A DNA stretch of 54,343 nucleotides from a virus: IMG/VR virus record IMGVR_UViG_3300029952_000031, positions 1-54,343 of that record; one strand, 5' to 3'. Made by a program: the position numbers and the translations under genes. The notes below the pieces were generated by a model, which worked only from the letters and a program-made list of their open reading frames with translations, was not told the DNA's origin and searched no databases. Within the stretch, counting starts at the first letter, position 1, and each line of letters begins with the position of its first letter. Positions 14,819 to 21,282 of the stretch are shown one piece after another.

Positions 14819-15012
14819 GTTCCAGGCTCCTCCTTCATGAGTTCAGGAATGTCGACCTCACGGACGATCTCATAAACGTCAATATCGTTGAAGTTACACG
14901 CCTGTGCGAAATGCCTTTTGAGATGCACTTTGAGTTCGTCAATAGTCTCAACGTAAGTAATTGCCACCCCCTCGTAAGGGATATACTCGTGAATTTGATA
15001 GGTGGTGCTCAT
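14815..15012 (-). CDS. Hypothetical small protein, first gene of the RNAP operon
   Basis: A 65-residue acidic protein (MSTTYQIHEYIPYEG; VETIDELKVHLKRHF). Its ATG at 15012 overlaps the stop of a five-codon leader ORF that has the only good ribosome site. Translation may thus depend on coupling. It opens the chain of overlapping genes that runs down to RNAP2. No family recognised. Confidence 0.66.
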   Translation of the reverse strand: MSTTYQIHEYIPYEGVAITYVETIDELKVHLKRHFAQACNFNDIDVYEIVREVDIPELMKEEPGT

Positions 15013-15026
15013 TTGCCGAGTCCCAT
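15009..15026 (-). other. Possible five-codon leader ORF (MGLGK)
   Basis: On the minus strand AAAGGAG lies 7 nt before an ATG at 15026 that opens MGLGK and stops at TGA 15009-15011. This stop overlaps the ATG of the next gene (ATGA). The 15012 gene itself has no good ribosome site, so this mini-ORF may load ribosomes for it. Confidence 0.45.
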
Positions 15027-15330
15027 GCTAAAGCTCCTTTGGGATATATTGAATGAGAGTTGAGCAGTTTACCCTGTTGCTCAGCAGCTTTGCCATCATC
15101 TGTGGTGCTTTTAAGCGCCCTTGCCAGTGTCCGGACTCCGTTCATGGCTACGCTATGCGTGTCTGCCGTGGATAGGATGCTCTTCGACCTGGGCTAATGC
15201 TGATGTGGACTTGATTACCTAGCTAAAGGTTCTGTGATGGTGATCAGGAGCGTACACTGTCCGCAGACTTCCAGACCTGGAGAGATACTTAGATCTCTCG
15301 AAGGTGCTGCGATCATACAGTGTTCACTTA

Positions 15331-15390
15331 GCCGGGCTCACCCCGGCACGGCGGAACGCCAAGTCACATTCTTTCCTCTGGGTTCATGTG
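15331..15390. repeat. Diverged tandem element, copy A
   Basis: Hairpin GCCGGG-CTCAC-CCCGGC (15331-15347), then CCAAGTCA (15359-15366), then GGTTCATG (15381-15388). The same three parts recur in the same order and spacing in copy B. Confidence 0.55.
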
Positions 15391-15455
15391 CCTGTGCGTT
15401 AGCAGGCGGTCTGACGCTGTTCTCAAGATCGCTTTTTGTCGCTTCTCTGCGTTTA

Positions 15456-15515
15456 AGCTGGGCTCACCCCAGCTCGGTACACGCCCAAGTCATGGTTAGT
15501 TCCTTGGTTCATGGC
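15456..15515. repeat. Diverged tandem element, copy B
   Basis: Hairpin AGCTGGG-CTCAC-CCCAGCT (15456-15474), then CCAAGTCA (15485-15492), then GGTTCATG (15506-15513). The stem differs from copy A but stays paired and the loop CTCAC is identical, which suggests selection for structure. Confidence 0.55.
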
Positions 15516-15610
15516 GACTCGACAGGCTTTAGGTGCATCTCCGCTAAGATAGCTGAAAAGTTCAACTTAGCTTTTAGATAGTTGAGGGATGCCCTTTAAC
15601 CTATCGGAGA

Positions 15611-15649
15611 CAAAAAAGAACAGGAGAGATCCCGAAGGATCCCCCCTGT
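15611..15649 (-). terminator. Rho-independent terminator (minus strand)
   Basis: A 13-bp stem (15620-15632 with 15637-15649, two G-T pairs) has a TTCG tetraloop on the minus strand and is followed by TCTTTTTTG. It begins 7 nt after the stop of the 15656-16075 gene. Confidence 0.92.
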
Positions 15650-15655
15650 GTTGTG

Positions 15656-16075
15656 TCAGTCGACGAGCGCGAGCTTGCGACGGAACGGATTTTCGCTGGG
15701 AGCGACAGGCGTCACTTCGCCATTCGCACGCCGGATCTGGATCTGGAGCCCACCGGCTTCGCCGATGATCTTGTCTTCGCCCGGCGCCAAGCCCTTGCAG
15801 GCTTCCATGACCTGATCGAGCAGATCATTCCGAGCGCCCTGGAACGCAGCGAAGTTGACGTTCCTCGAGGTCGTGGTGAGTTTCTCCTGCGTGTCCAACG
15901 GGATACCCGTTGGCAGCGACACGAAGCGCTGTTCGGTGCCCTCGTCGGTCTCGTAGTCGACCACGTAGCCGATGTTCATCCAGAACTCAGCCTTGGGCCG
16001 ATCGTCGGTCTGCTGGGAAGGCGTCTTCACTCCAGCGAACTTCTCGCCGAAGGTCTTCGAAACGGTGATTGCCAT
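15656..16075 (-). CDS. Conserved phage hypothetical protein, single-gene unit
   Basis: A 139-residue protein starting at 16075 (MAITVSKTFGEKF); AAGGAG lies 9-10 nt upstream. It is a soluble, mixed beta protein (AEFWMNIGYVVDY; FVSLPTGIPLD; LQIQIRRAN). The FWxNIGY...VSLPxGIPLDT pattern recurs in phage proteins of unknown function that I cannot name further. It has its own strong terminator and a candidate GAA-triloop promoter hairpin 44 nt upstream, so it may be an abundant early protein. A single-stranded DNA-binding role is possible but unsupported. Confidence 0.75.
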   Translation of the reverse strand: MAITVSKTFGEKFAGVKTPSQQTDDRPKAEFWMNIGYVVDYETDEGTEQRFVSLPTGIPLDTQEKLTTTSRNVNFAAFQGARNDLLDQVMEACKGLAPGEDKIIGEAGGLQIQIRRANGEVTPVAPSENPFRRKLALVD

Positions 16076-16118
16076 TGCACTAAGCTCCTTATGAGCAAAC
16101 CGGGGAACATTCCCCACA

Positions 16119-16133
16119 CACGCCGAAGGCGTG
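16119..16133 (+). promoter_or_regulatory. GAA-triloop hairpin, candidate virion-RNAP early promoter
   Basis: CACGCC (16119-16124), loop GAA, GGCGTG (16128-16133): a perfect 6-bp stem with a 3-nt purine loop on the plus strand, which is the template strand for the minus-strand gene starting at 16075. N4 virion RNAP recognises 5-7 bp stem, 3-nt loop hairpins on the template strand, with the start about 11 nt beyond the loop. The flank ATTCCCCAC resembles the flank ATTCCACAC of the hairpin at 17439. Confidence 0.5.
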
Positions 16134-16194
16134 AGCCACAAAACGAAGCACAAGCGTTGACTCATGCTCCGCTTAATCCAAGAAACGGCTTACG

Positions 16195-16380
16195 CTAGTC
16201 TAAGCGCACATAGCGCTTGATCTTGGTCATACGCTCGTTGAGCACCCGATCAGCTTCATGCTTAGCTCGGATCTCTCGCTCGCCTGTGATCCAGTCGATG
16301 AAGAGTTCGACCAAAGTGGGCTTATGCTCCACTTCAGTTATGTTGAATTTGGTCACCAAGTGATCGATGTATTGGCCCAT
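16195..16380 (-). CDS. Hypothetical small protein
   Basis: A 61-residue protein starting MGQYIDHLVTKFNI at 16380; GGAG lies 8 nt upstream. It is predicted helical and charged (LVELFIDWITGEREIRAKHEADRV, shortened). A longer frame exists upstream but lacks a ribosome site. No family recognised. Confidence 0.62.
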   Translation of the reverse strand: MGQYIDHLVTKFNITEVEHKPTLVELFIDWITGEREIRAKHEADRVLNERMTKIKRYVRLD

Positions 16381-16385
16381 TGGGA

Positions 16386-16538
16386 TTACTCCATGAGTAG
16401 GTCGTGACAACGTGAAATGCTGTTGGTTTCCATGCACTTGGCCATAGACTTGCCTCCATCATCACAGATGCACAGGGTGATGGTGATGAGTGAGACGATG
16501 ATCATCAGGTAGCTGACGCCGCAGATGTATGGACGCAT
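16386..16538 (-). CDS. Small single-pass membrane protein
   Basis: A 50-residue protein from the ATG at 16538 (GGGAG upstream). Residues 6-26 (CGVSYLMIIVSLITITLCI) form one transmembrane helix; a short Cys-containing polar tail follows. Overlap with the next gene upstream is small. Early phages often carry such peptides to act on the host envelope; the role is unknown. Confidence 0.6.
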   Translation of the reverse strand: MRPYICGVSYLMIIVSLITITLCICDDGGKSMAKCMETNSISRCHDLLME

Positions 16539-16554
16539 TGGCGTCACTCCCAAG

Positions 16555-16719
16555 TTAAATCTGTGAATTAGACTCATGTTTAGAGTCGGACTTGTCCGGA
16601 AACAGGGATTTCCAGAATACTTTCATCACGATGAACTCGACGATGTTCACGATGATGTAGATGAGCAGCCAGTGAAGCCAGAGCTTAAGCCTGAGCAGCC
16701 CAGCTAGTGAGTCAAGCAT
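16555..16719 (-). CDS. Small membrane protein
   Basis: A 54-residue ORF starting MLDSLAGLLRLKLWLHW at 16719; GAGGT lies 7 nt upstream. Residues 8-36 are strongly hydrophobic (HWLLIYIIVNIVEFIVM), then a polar tail rich in Lys, Asp and Ser follows. Stop and downstream start overlap the neighbouring membrane peptide region by about 17 nt. The good start signal supports expression. Function unknown. Confidence 0.62.
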   Translation of the reverse strand: MLDSLAGLLRLKLWLHWLLIYIIVNIVEFIVMKVFWKSLFPDKSDSKHESNSQI

Positions 16720-16740
16720 GGCTTACCTCAAGTTATGTTG

Positions 16741-17020
16741 GGTTATCGGATGGATATAGGATCACGATGAATCGTGATAGTCATTCGGTGAGTGGACATG
16801 AGTTGAATCATGATAGTCAACTGGGATAGCGAGACAGATGCAAGGCTCAGTCTCTAGCCATCCCCATTCACTCACACCTAATGCAATCATGATAGTCACT
16901 CACACTCAGGTGAGCAGACACAGAGTGACCTATCGCTTGAGTCGAAGACCATGATCACTCCGTGATCATGACCTATCGCTCGAGATGAATGGACTCACCC
17001 ACCCTTGCGAGGTGAGTGAG
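16741..17020. repeat. Dense repeat and palindrome cluster (origin or operator candidate)
   Basis: Three direct copies of AATC(G/A)TGATAGTCA lie at 16770-16783, 16806-16819 and 16885-16898. Two copies of TGACCTATCGCT(T/C)GAG lie at 16926-16941 and 16969-16984. Palindromes are ATCACGAT-GA-ATCGTGAT (16761-16778), a 9-bp stem with TCC loop at 16950-16970, and ACTCACC/GGTGAGT at about 16992-17017. No gene covers this 280-bp stretch. Such clustering suits a replication origin, an operator array or early promoters; which one is not decided. Confidence 0.65.
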
Positions 17021-17037
17021 CCACTGTTGTCTTGGCC

Positions 17038-17385
17038 TCAAGCAGCCTTGAGTCTGGCAGCAGCCGAGTCCGGCTTGCGCAGGATCTTGCTGTACCGATC
17101 ATGAGCCTGCTCGTAGTGGAACCGATGACGCTCGGACTTGGCGATGAACGTCTCCACCTCCAGGTCAATGGCCGTCTGTTCCATTGCCTTCTCTTCGATG
17201 AGGCGATCAATGAAGGTTTCATTGTCCGCAATGATGCGAGACTGCTGGTTGAGGGCAGCTTGCTCCACGAAGGCATTGGCCATGCCGATCGAAGTGCTGA
17301 CTGCGTTGAGCGCACCAGTCACCGTGGTAGCAGCAGTGCTGACAGTGTCGAGCACAGTTCCGAACGTGAGGCGAGCAGTTGCCAT
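17038..17385 (-). CDS. Hypothetical helical protein
   Basis: A 115-residue protein starting MATARLTFGTVLDTV at 17385; GGAG lies 9 nt upstream. The N-terminal 35 residues are an Ala/Thr/Val-rich helix that might insert in membrane or pack in a bundle. The rest is a long amphipathic helix (EEKAMEQTAIDLEVETF; ERHRFHYEQAHDRYSKI). It looks like an oligomeric coiled coil. It has a candidate promoter hairpin 54 nt upstream. No family recognised. Confidence 0.7.
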   Translation of the reverse strand: MATARLTFGTVLDTVSTAATTVTGALNAVSTSIGMANAFVEQAALNQQSRIIADNETFIDRLIEEKAMEQTAIDLEVETFIAKSERHRFHYEQAHDRYSKILRKPDSAAARLKAA

Positions 17386-17438
17386 TGAGTTACACTCCAT
17401 CAGGGTAGGAACCAAAGACACCATGTCTTGATTCCACA

Positions 17439-17453
17439 CTCCGCGAAGCGGAG
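17439..17453 (+). promoter_or_regulatory. GAA-triloop hairpin, candidate virion-RNAP early promoter
   Basis: CTCCGC (17439-17444), loop GAA, GCGGAG (17448-17453): a 6-bp GC-rich stem on the plus strand, upstream of the minus-strand gene that starts at 17385. Form and flank match the hairpin at 16119-16133. This fits the template-strand hairpin promoters of N4 virion RNAP, but the exact N4 consensus was not compared. Confidence 0.5.
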
Positions 17454-17757
17454 AGATCCCTCAGTGTCTCTTGAGTGACACTCCGGGGGGGTAGTCCGGA
17501 TGGTGGAAGTGTACAACCAACACACTGCCTTCATCTATCTCCACGAAATATCAGCAATGCCCTCCTGCATATATTGCAGAGAGGCTCTCCTATTAGCAGC
17601 TATGTTTGAGGAAGATATTTGATTGGGCCTGCGGAGCCCCTTGGTTTCTCTGAATATGAGCCCTTTAGGGGTCATTTCAGACACACTCTCCCATTACCTC
17701 TCTCTCTAAATTTAAGAGTAGAAGCTGGAAACGCTCGGGTGCTGAAATCATCTGAAC
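17454..17757. other. Non-coding gap
   Basis: About 300 bp with no supported ORF. A short hairpin AGTGTC/GACACT lies near 17470-17490, and an A/T-rich stretch with several TAT words lies at 17530-17610. Promoters for the upstream side of the early region may be here. Nothing else is recognised. Confidence 0.4.
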
Positions 17758-18141
17758 CTACGAGAGAGCAAAAGCAAGGGGGAGAGCCTCTGAGAGAGCC
17801 TCCATAAAGAGGGAGTCTCCAAATAAGAGAGCCACCGAGCCTGAGAGGTTCTGAGGCTGGTCGTAGACTCGGTTGAAGCCATCGGCACGAATGAGAGCTT
17901 GGAGCCAGAGCAGGTTCGCAAAGACGTTGGGTTGGTTTTCCCTTCCTGGTTCCGCGCAGCGATAGGCTCGACAGGGGAGGATCTCTCCTTGTTCGAGGAT
18001 GCTGTCGAAGGTCTCGATGAGTTGGGGGGCTCCACCCACGGATGCTTCGATCATGAAAGGCGAAGGCGCCTTGCGTAAGAGCATCAGTCGTTGGGAGCGT
18101 CGGGAGGTAGCCGAGGGAATGACGCGGAGAATGCCCCGCAT
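17758..18141 (-). CDS. Hypothetical protein, rightmost early gene
   Basis: A 127-residue protein starting MRGILRVIPSATSRR at 18141; GAACCAGGAAGA, a strong ribosome site, lies 8 nt upstream. The N-terminus is basic and the rest mixed (LIETFDSILEQGEILP; NVFANLLWLQALIRAD). The last 25 residues are hydrophobic (LFGDSLFMEALSEALPL). No family recognised. It is the right end of the minus-strand genes, next to the divergent late region. Confidence 0.7.
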   Translation of the reverse strand: MRGILRVIPSATSRRSQRLMLLRKAPSPFMIEASVGGAPQLIETFDSILEQGEILPCRAYRCAEPGRENQPNVFANLLWLQALIRADGFNRVYDQPQNLSGSVALLFGDSLFMEALSEALPLAFALS

Positions 18142-18618
18142 GGTGGTCTTCCTGGTTCAAAAGCTTCGAAGTGAGGAAGGCACCGCATGGCTTTCCACCA
18201 TGCTGGGGGGACGGAGCTAGTCCATCAGCCTCTGCTGCAACGCTGCTTTGGCTTGTCCCCTGGCCGAGGTTCGCCGTGTCAGTGCCCAACGAAACAGACT
18301 TACAACATAAGTTAGCAATGAGTGCAAATGAAAAGAGACGAGAAGCGGCCAGGCCCCTCGTCTCTTCTAGATGGGCAGCTCAGGCTCTGAACCAAGAACA
18401 CCCTTGGCAGAGTGTTACCTGGCAGGAGGTCGAGACCGCTGCCTGCGGAAGTTATGTCCCCACTATCCGCTAGGGTCGCCATGTACTTCGCCACGCTCTA
18501 GGCGCCACGCAAAGTTATATTTGGATAAATCGGGCTTCACGTCAAGTCTCAAATCTCTTTGACCGGTTGCTATAGATGCCCTAAAGGGTAAATATCAAAG
18601 CAACGGGGAATGCTTTAC
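18142..18618. other. Divergent intergenic region between early and late genes
   Basis: About 475 bp separating minus-strand early genes from plus-strand late genes. It holds a strong hairpin at 18334-18365 and a -10-like TATAGAT at 18571-18577, 40 nt before the first late gene, without a clear -35. N4 late promoters use host sigma-70 RNAP and depend on the phage SSB, so a weak -35 is not surprising. No ORF is supported. Confidence 0.5.
18328..18365 (-). terminator. Rho-independent terminator (minus strand)
   Basis: A perfect 9-bp stem AGAGACGAG (18334-18342 with 18357-18365) has a 14-nt loop. On the minus strand TTTTCATTT follows. It would stop RNA entering the early region from the right. 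Confidence 0.7.
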
Positions 18619-18972
18619 ATGGATATTACTGAGGATGAGTTAGAAGAGCGGGCAGTTGCTAAGAGGGTTACTCTGAAGGACGTCGAGGACAGCATCCTCT
18701 TCTGTTATTTCTTCACGGCTGCGGATGGCGTTCGAGCCACGCAAAAGACCACTGCCCGGATGCAGGGCAAGGCCAAGAATCTGGAGCTGCTCACTTTCTG
18801 TGTGCTCGTCCTTCAGAACGGTTTCACGGTGACTGGCCAGAGCGCCTGCGCCGATCCCGCGAACTACCAGAAGGATATTGGCGATCGTCTCGCCAAGACT
18901 GATGCGGTCAACAAGATCTGGCCGCTGCTCGGCTTCGTGTTGAAGAACGAGCTCAATGAAGGGGAAGCGTGA
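18619..18972 (+). CDS. N4 gp49 / Sf6 gp66 family protein
   Basis: A 117-residue protein from the ATG at 18619, which has GGGGA 9 nt upstream; an ATG three codons earlier sits too close to it. The C-terminal part (LTFCVLVLQNGFTVTGQSAC, then NYQKDIGDRLA and NKIWPLLGF) matches the N4 gp49/Sf6 gp66 family found in many tailed phages. The role is unknown. It is the first plus-strand gene and overlaps the next start as TGATG. Confidence 0.85.
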   Translation: MDITEDELEERAVAKRVTLKDVEDSILFCYFFTAADGVRATQKTTARMQGKAKNLELLTFCVLVLQNGFTVTGQSACADPANYQKDIGDRLAKTDAVNKIWPLLGFVLKNELNEGEA

Positions 18973-19223
18973 TGGAATTCGCACTCTATATGTTGGTGAT
19001 CCTGCTGTTCTGCGTGATCGCAGTCGGCGCGTTCTTCCACAACACGATCGTCGCCGGACTCAAAGACGAGCTCTTGACTGCTGAGACCCGGCTGCGGGCA
19101 GCGTTCATGAGCCGCAGCAAAGTGGCCCAGAACACTCTTCAGGCGGATGTCGTCGCCACGGGCGCTGCTGTTTCCGGCGCCGTCACGGATGCTGCTTCGG
19201 GGATTGCGGAGAAGATCTCTTGA
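18972..19223 (+). CDS. Small membrane-anchored protein
   Basis: An 83-residue protein with one N-terminal transmembrane helix (LYMLVILLFCVIAVGAFF, residues 5-22), then a helical Ala-rich tail. The ATG at 18972 overlaps the previous stop (TGATG). The orientation would leave most of it on one side of the membrane. No family recognised; it could relate to lysis, but the lysis genes lie at 35062-36640. Confidence 0.7.
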   Translation: MEFALYMLVILLFCVIAVGAFFHNTIVAGLKDELLTAETRLRAAFMSRSKVAQNTLQADVVATGAAVSGAVTDAASGIAEKIS

Positions 19224-19540
19224 TCAAGCCCTCGGTCGGCCGAATCGTCTGGTACTACCCGGACCCGAAGAACACTCTCATTGCACCCACGGGCGGAGCG
19301 CCCATGGCTGCGATCATCGCCTACGTGCATAGCGACACGATGGTGAACCTCGCCTTCTTCGATGCGAACGGCGTCGCCTCGAATCAGACTTCGGTGAAGC
19401 TCTTGCAGGATGAAGACAAGCCCAATCCGGGCGAGATCTACTGCGAGTGGATGCCGTACCAGGTTGGACAGGCGAAGGCGGCAGCGGCTGCTTCTCCCCT
19501 GGTTGTTGACCCGCATTCCAACGCCTACATGCGGAGCTAA
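19220..19540 (+). CDS. Conserved phage protein
   Basis: A 106-residue protein starting at TTG 19220 in a TTGA overlap with the previous stop. The pattern SVGRIVWYYP, AAIIAYVHSD, VNLAFFD and CEWMPYQVGQAK is shared by a common family of small phage proteins of unknown function. It has no catalytic motif. Confidence 0.78.
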   Translation: MIKPSVGRIVWYYPDPKNTLIAPTGGAPMAAIIAYVHSDTMVNLAFFDANGVASNQTSVKLLQDEDKPNPGEIYCEWMPYQVGQAKAAAAASPLVVDPHSNAYMRS

Positions 19541-19545
19541 GTGCG

Positions 19546-20127
19546 ATGATGCGTCCGGTCGTCTTTGTTAATGGTCCTCCCAGCAGTGGGAAAGACACGC
19601 TCGCTGAATATGTCGTCCGGAAATTTCCGGGTTTCCGACAAGTCAAGTTCAGCGAGATACTCAAAGAGCGCACTCATGCTCTTTATGGACGACCGGACCT
19701 TCCTCACCATGCGTTCGAGACAGTCAAAGAGACTCCCTGCGATGTCTTCCTCGGGTTGAGTCCGAGGGAAGCCTACATCGAGGTAAGTGAGCGGTACATG
19801 AAGCCGACTCATGGGGATGAGGTCTTCGGTCGACTCCTTCTTGATCGGATGCAGAACACCTCAGGTCGGGCTTTTATCATCTCGGACTCTGGTTTCGCCT
19901 CGGAGGCCCAGCCTATCCTGCGATCGGTCGGTGCAAGCAAGTGCCAGCTGGTCAGACTTTATGCTGAGGGTCGTGGCTGCTCGTTCAAAGGCGACAGTCG
20001 CACGCACATCAAGTTGGAAGGCGTCCAGACGACGGACATCGCCAACAACTACTCGATCGACGAATTCTATGGCCGAGCCATGAGCCGGCTTTCTCACATC
20101 TTTCAGCAAATGGTGGGTGGCGAATGA
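19546..20127 (+). CDS. Deoxynucleoside monophosphate kinase-like P-loop protein
   Basis: A 193-residue P-loop kinase. Walker A is GPPSSGKDT (residues 10-18), followed by the helix LAEYVVRKF. Later the segments REAYIEVSE, FIISDSGF and NNYSIDEF match phage dNMP kinases, which phosphorylate dGMP, dTMP or hm-dCMP to diphosphates. It probably works with ThyX and Dcd in dNTP supply, although it is in the late-strand block. It overlaps the Tad2-like gene by ATGA. Confidence 0.82.
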   Translation: MMRPVVFVNGPPSSGKDTLAEYVVRKFPGFRQVKFSEILKERTHALYGRPDLPHHAFETVKETPCDVFLGLSPREAYIEVSERYMKPTHGDEVFGRLLLDRMQNTSGRAFIISDSGFASEAQPILRSVGASKCQLVRLYAEGRGCSFKGDSRTHIKLEGVQTTDIANNYSIDEFYGRAMSRLSHIFQQMVGGE

Positions 20128-20387
20128 ACAAGCATGTGAAGGAAACGCAGGGCGAACTGGCTCTGACTCTCGGTTTCGGCGAAGCGATCTCCTACCTGAA
20201 GCTCGGCAGCCGAGTCGCTCGCACCGGCTGGAATGGAAAGGGCATGTGGCTGGAACTCCAGGTTCCCGATGCTCACTCGAAGATGACGCTCCCCTACATC
20301 TTCATGAAGACGGCGGACCACAATCTCGTTCTCTGGCTCGCGTCGCAGACGGACATTCTGGCCGACGACTGGCTGGTGGTGCTCTGA
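20124..20387 (+). CDS. DUF2829 protein, Tad2-like anti-Thoeris candidate
   Basis: An 87-residue DUF2829 protein. GFGEAISYLKLG (17-28), VARTGWNGKGMWL (31-43), LPYIFMKTAD (56-65) and WLASQTDILADDW (71-83) match the family pattern along its length. DUF2829 includes Tad2, a phage protein that blocks the Thoeris defence by binding its cyclic ADP-ribose-type signal. Many members occur in phage structural neighbourhoods without tested function. The aromatic and Asp residues of the pocket region appear present. It overlaps genes on both sides by 4 nt or TGATG, so it is expressed with the packaging genes. Confidence 0.82.
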   Translation: MNKHVKETQGELALTLGFGEAISYLKLGSRVARTGWNGKGMWLELQVPDAHSKMTLPYIFMKTADHNLVLWLASQTDILADDWLVVL

Positions 20388-20584
20388 TGCAGACCACCGG
20401 CCCCCTCTTTCGAATCGAGAAGTCCACCTGCGGAAACTTCATCCGCGTGCATCTGGGAGGCAAGACTGAAGTGCTCTCGATGAGCACCTGGTCGAAGGCG
20501 ATCGGGCATTCTGGGGAGTTTCGCCACAACCCCGAACTGAAGCCGGTCGAGCCGACGACCCCCAACGAACCGGACTGTGCTTGA
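20387..20584 (+). CDS. Hypothetical small protein
   Basis: A 65-residue protein starting at 20387 (MQTTGPLFRIEKST) in a TGATG overlap with the Tad2-like gene. A short beta-hairpin (GNFIRVHLGGKTEVLSM) is followed by a Pro-rich tail. The longer open frame upstream is a shadow. No family recognised. Confidence 0.66.
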   Translation: MQTTGPLFRIEKSTCGNFIRVHLGGKTEVLSMSTWSKAIGHSGEFRHNPELKPVEPTTPNEPDCA

Positions 20585-21282
20585 TGCTCACGCGCGAGAT
20601 GATCGAAAAAGCGCTCCCCACTAATTTGAGGAGTGCCGCTACCCAGGCTTTCACGGACCAGGTGAACAACCTGTCGGCAGATCCCTTGGTGGCTGAGAGC
20701 ATCCGCGAGAATTTCATCTCGTATTCGAGGGTGCTCCAAGAGGGGAAATTTAAGACGGAAGACTACCTGCACGCGGTCGCCTACGTGAGCTTCAAGCACA
20801 TGGGCTACTCGAACCAGGATGCCTATTTCCGGACTTTCCCCCAGCGCCACGCCAATCTCTTGGCCAAGGGCACTTCGGGCAAAGACATTGCGGCTTACGT
20901 CTCAGCGTTCCACCGGGGCAAGCTCGTGAACCTTGTCATGGAGCAGAGCCTCGTTCCGATCTGGATCCTGAACCAGGACGTCTACCAGAAGGCGATCAAC
21001 ACCCAGGTCGAGATCATGGAGGACGACACCCTCCCGGCTGTGGCTCGAACGGCTGCTGCGAATTCGGTGCTCACCCATTTGGCGAAGCCAAAAGAGATGG
21101 CGAACACCATCAATTTCACGGTCGCTGAGAGTTCGGGAATGTCCGAGATGCGGCAGCTCCTCACCGATCTGGCCCGAAATCAGCGGGCAGCCATCGAAGG
21201 GGGAACTTCTCCTCGGGAGATCGCCAGTCAGAAGCTGATCGATGTCACCCCGAATCCTAGTCCCTCACTGGTTCCAAAATAA
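20584..21282 (+). CDS. Terminase small subunit-like protein
   Basis: A 232-residue protein starting at 20584 (TGATG overlap), directly upstream of the large terminase. It is mostly helical; the segment YLHAVAYVSFKHMGYSNQDAYFRTFP (given here in part: VSFKHMGYSNQDAYF) resembles the helix-turn-helix of small terminases. A helical middle (KAINTQVEIMEDD) could oligomerise. In N4-like phages the equivalent gene next to gp68 is gp69-type. It would recognise packaging sites. Assignment rests mainly on position and helix pattern. Confidence 0.7.
   Translation: MLTREMIEKALPTNLRSAATQAFTDQVNNLSADPLVAESIRENFISYSRVLQEGKFKTEDYLHAVAYVSFKHMGYSNQDAYFRTFPQRHANLLAKGTSGKDIAAYVSAFHRGKLVNLVMEQSLVPIWILNQDVYQKAINTQVEIMEDDTLPAVARTAAANSVLTHLAKPKEMANTINFTVAESSGMSEMRQLLTDLARNQRAAIEGGTSPREIASQKLIDVTPNPSPSLVPK

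Larger units (their letters stand above)
15027..15610. other. Long non-coding region with paired hairpin elements
   Basis: About 580 bp without a convincing gene. It contains two diverged copies of a 60-bp element 125-126 bp apart (15331-15390 and 15456-15515), a GAGAGAT/ATCTCTC hairpin at 15280-15299, a TGAGCA/TGCTCA hairpin near 15061, and a GGCG-GAA-CGCC mini-hairpin at 15350-15360. It is upstream of the RNAP operon, so its promoter(s) should be here. No known RNA family is recognised. Confidence 0.5.

Noticed and set aside
17672-18289. 205-codon minus-strand frame starting MGTDTANLG
   Set aside because: The 17758-18141 frame has a strong ribosome site and protein-like sequence; this overlapping frame is low-complexity.
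18540-18600. Standard sigma-70 promoter before the first late gene
   Set aside because: TTGACC and TATAGA are only 6 bp apart, so they cannot be a -35/-10 pair; only a -10-like box is noted.
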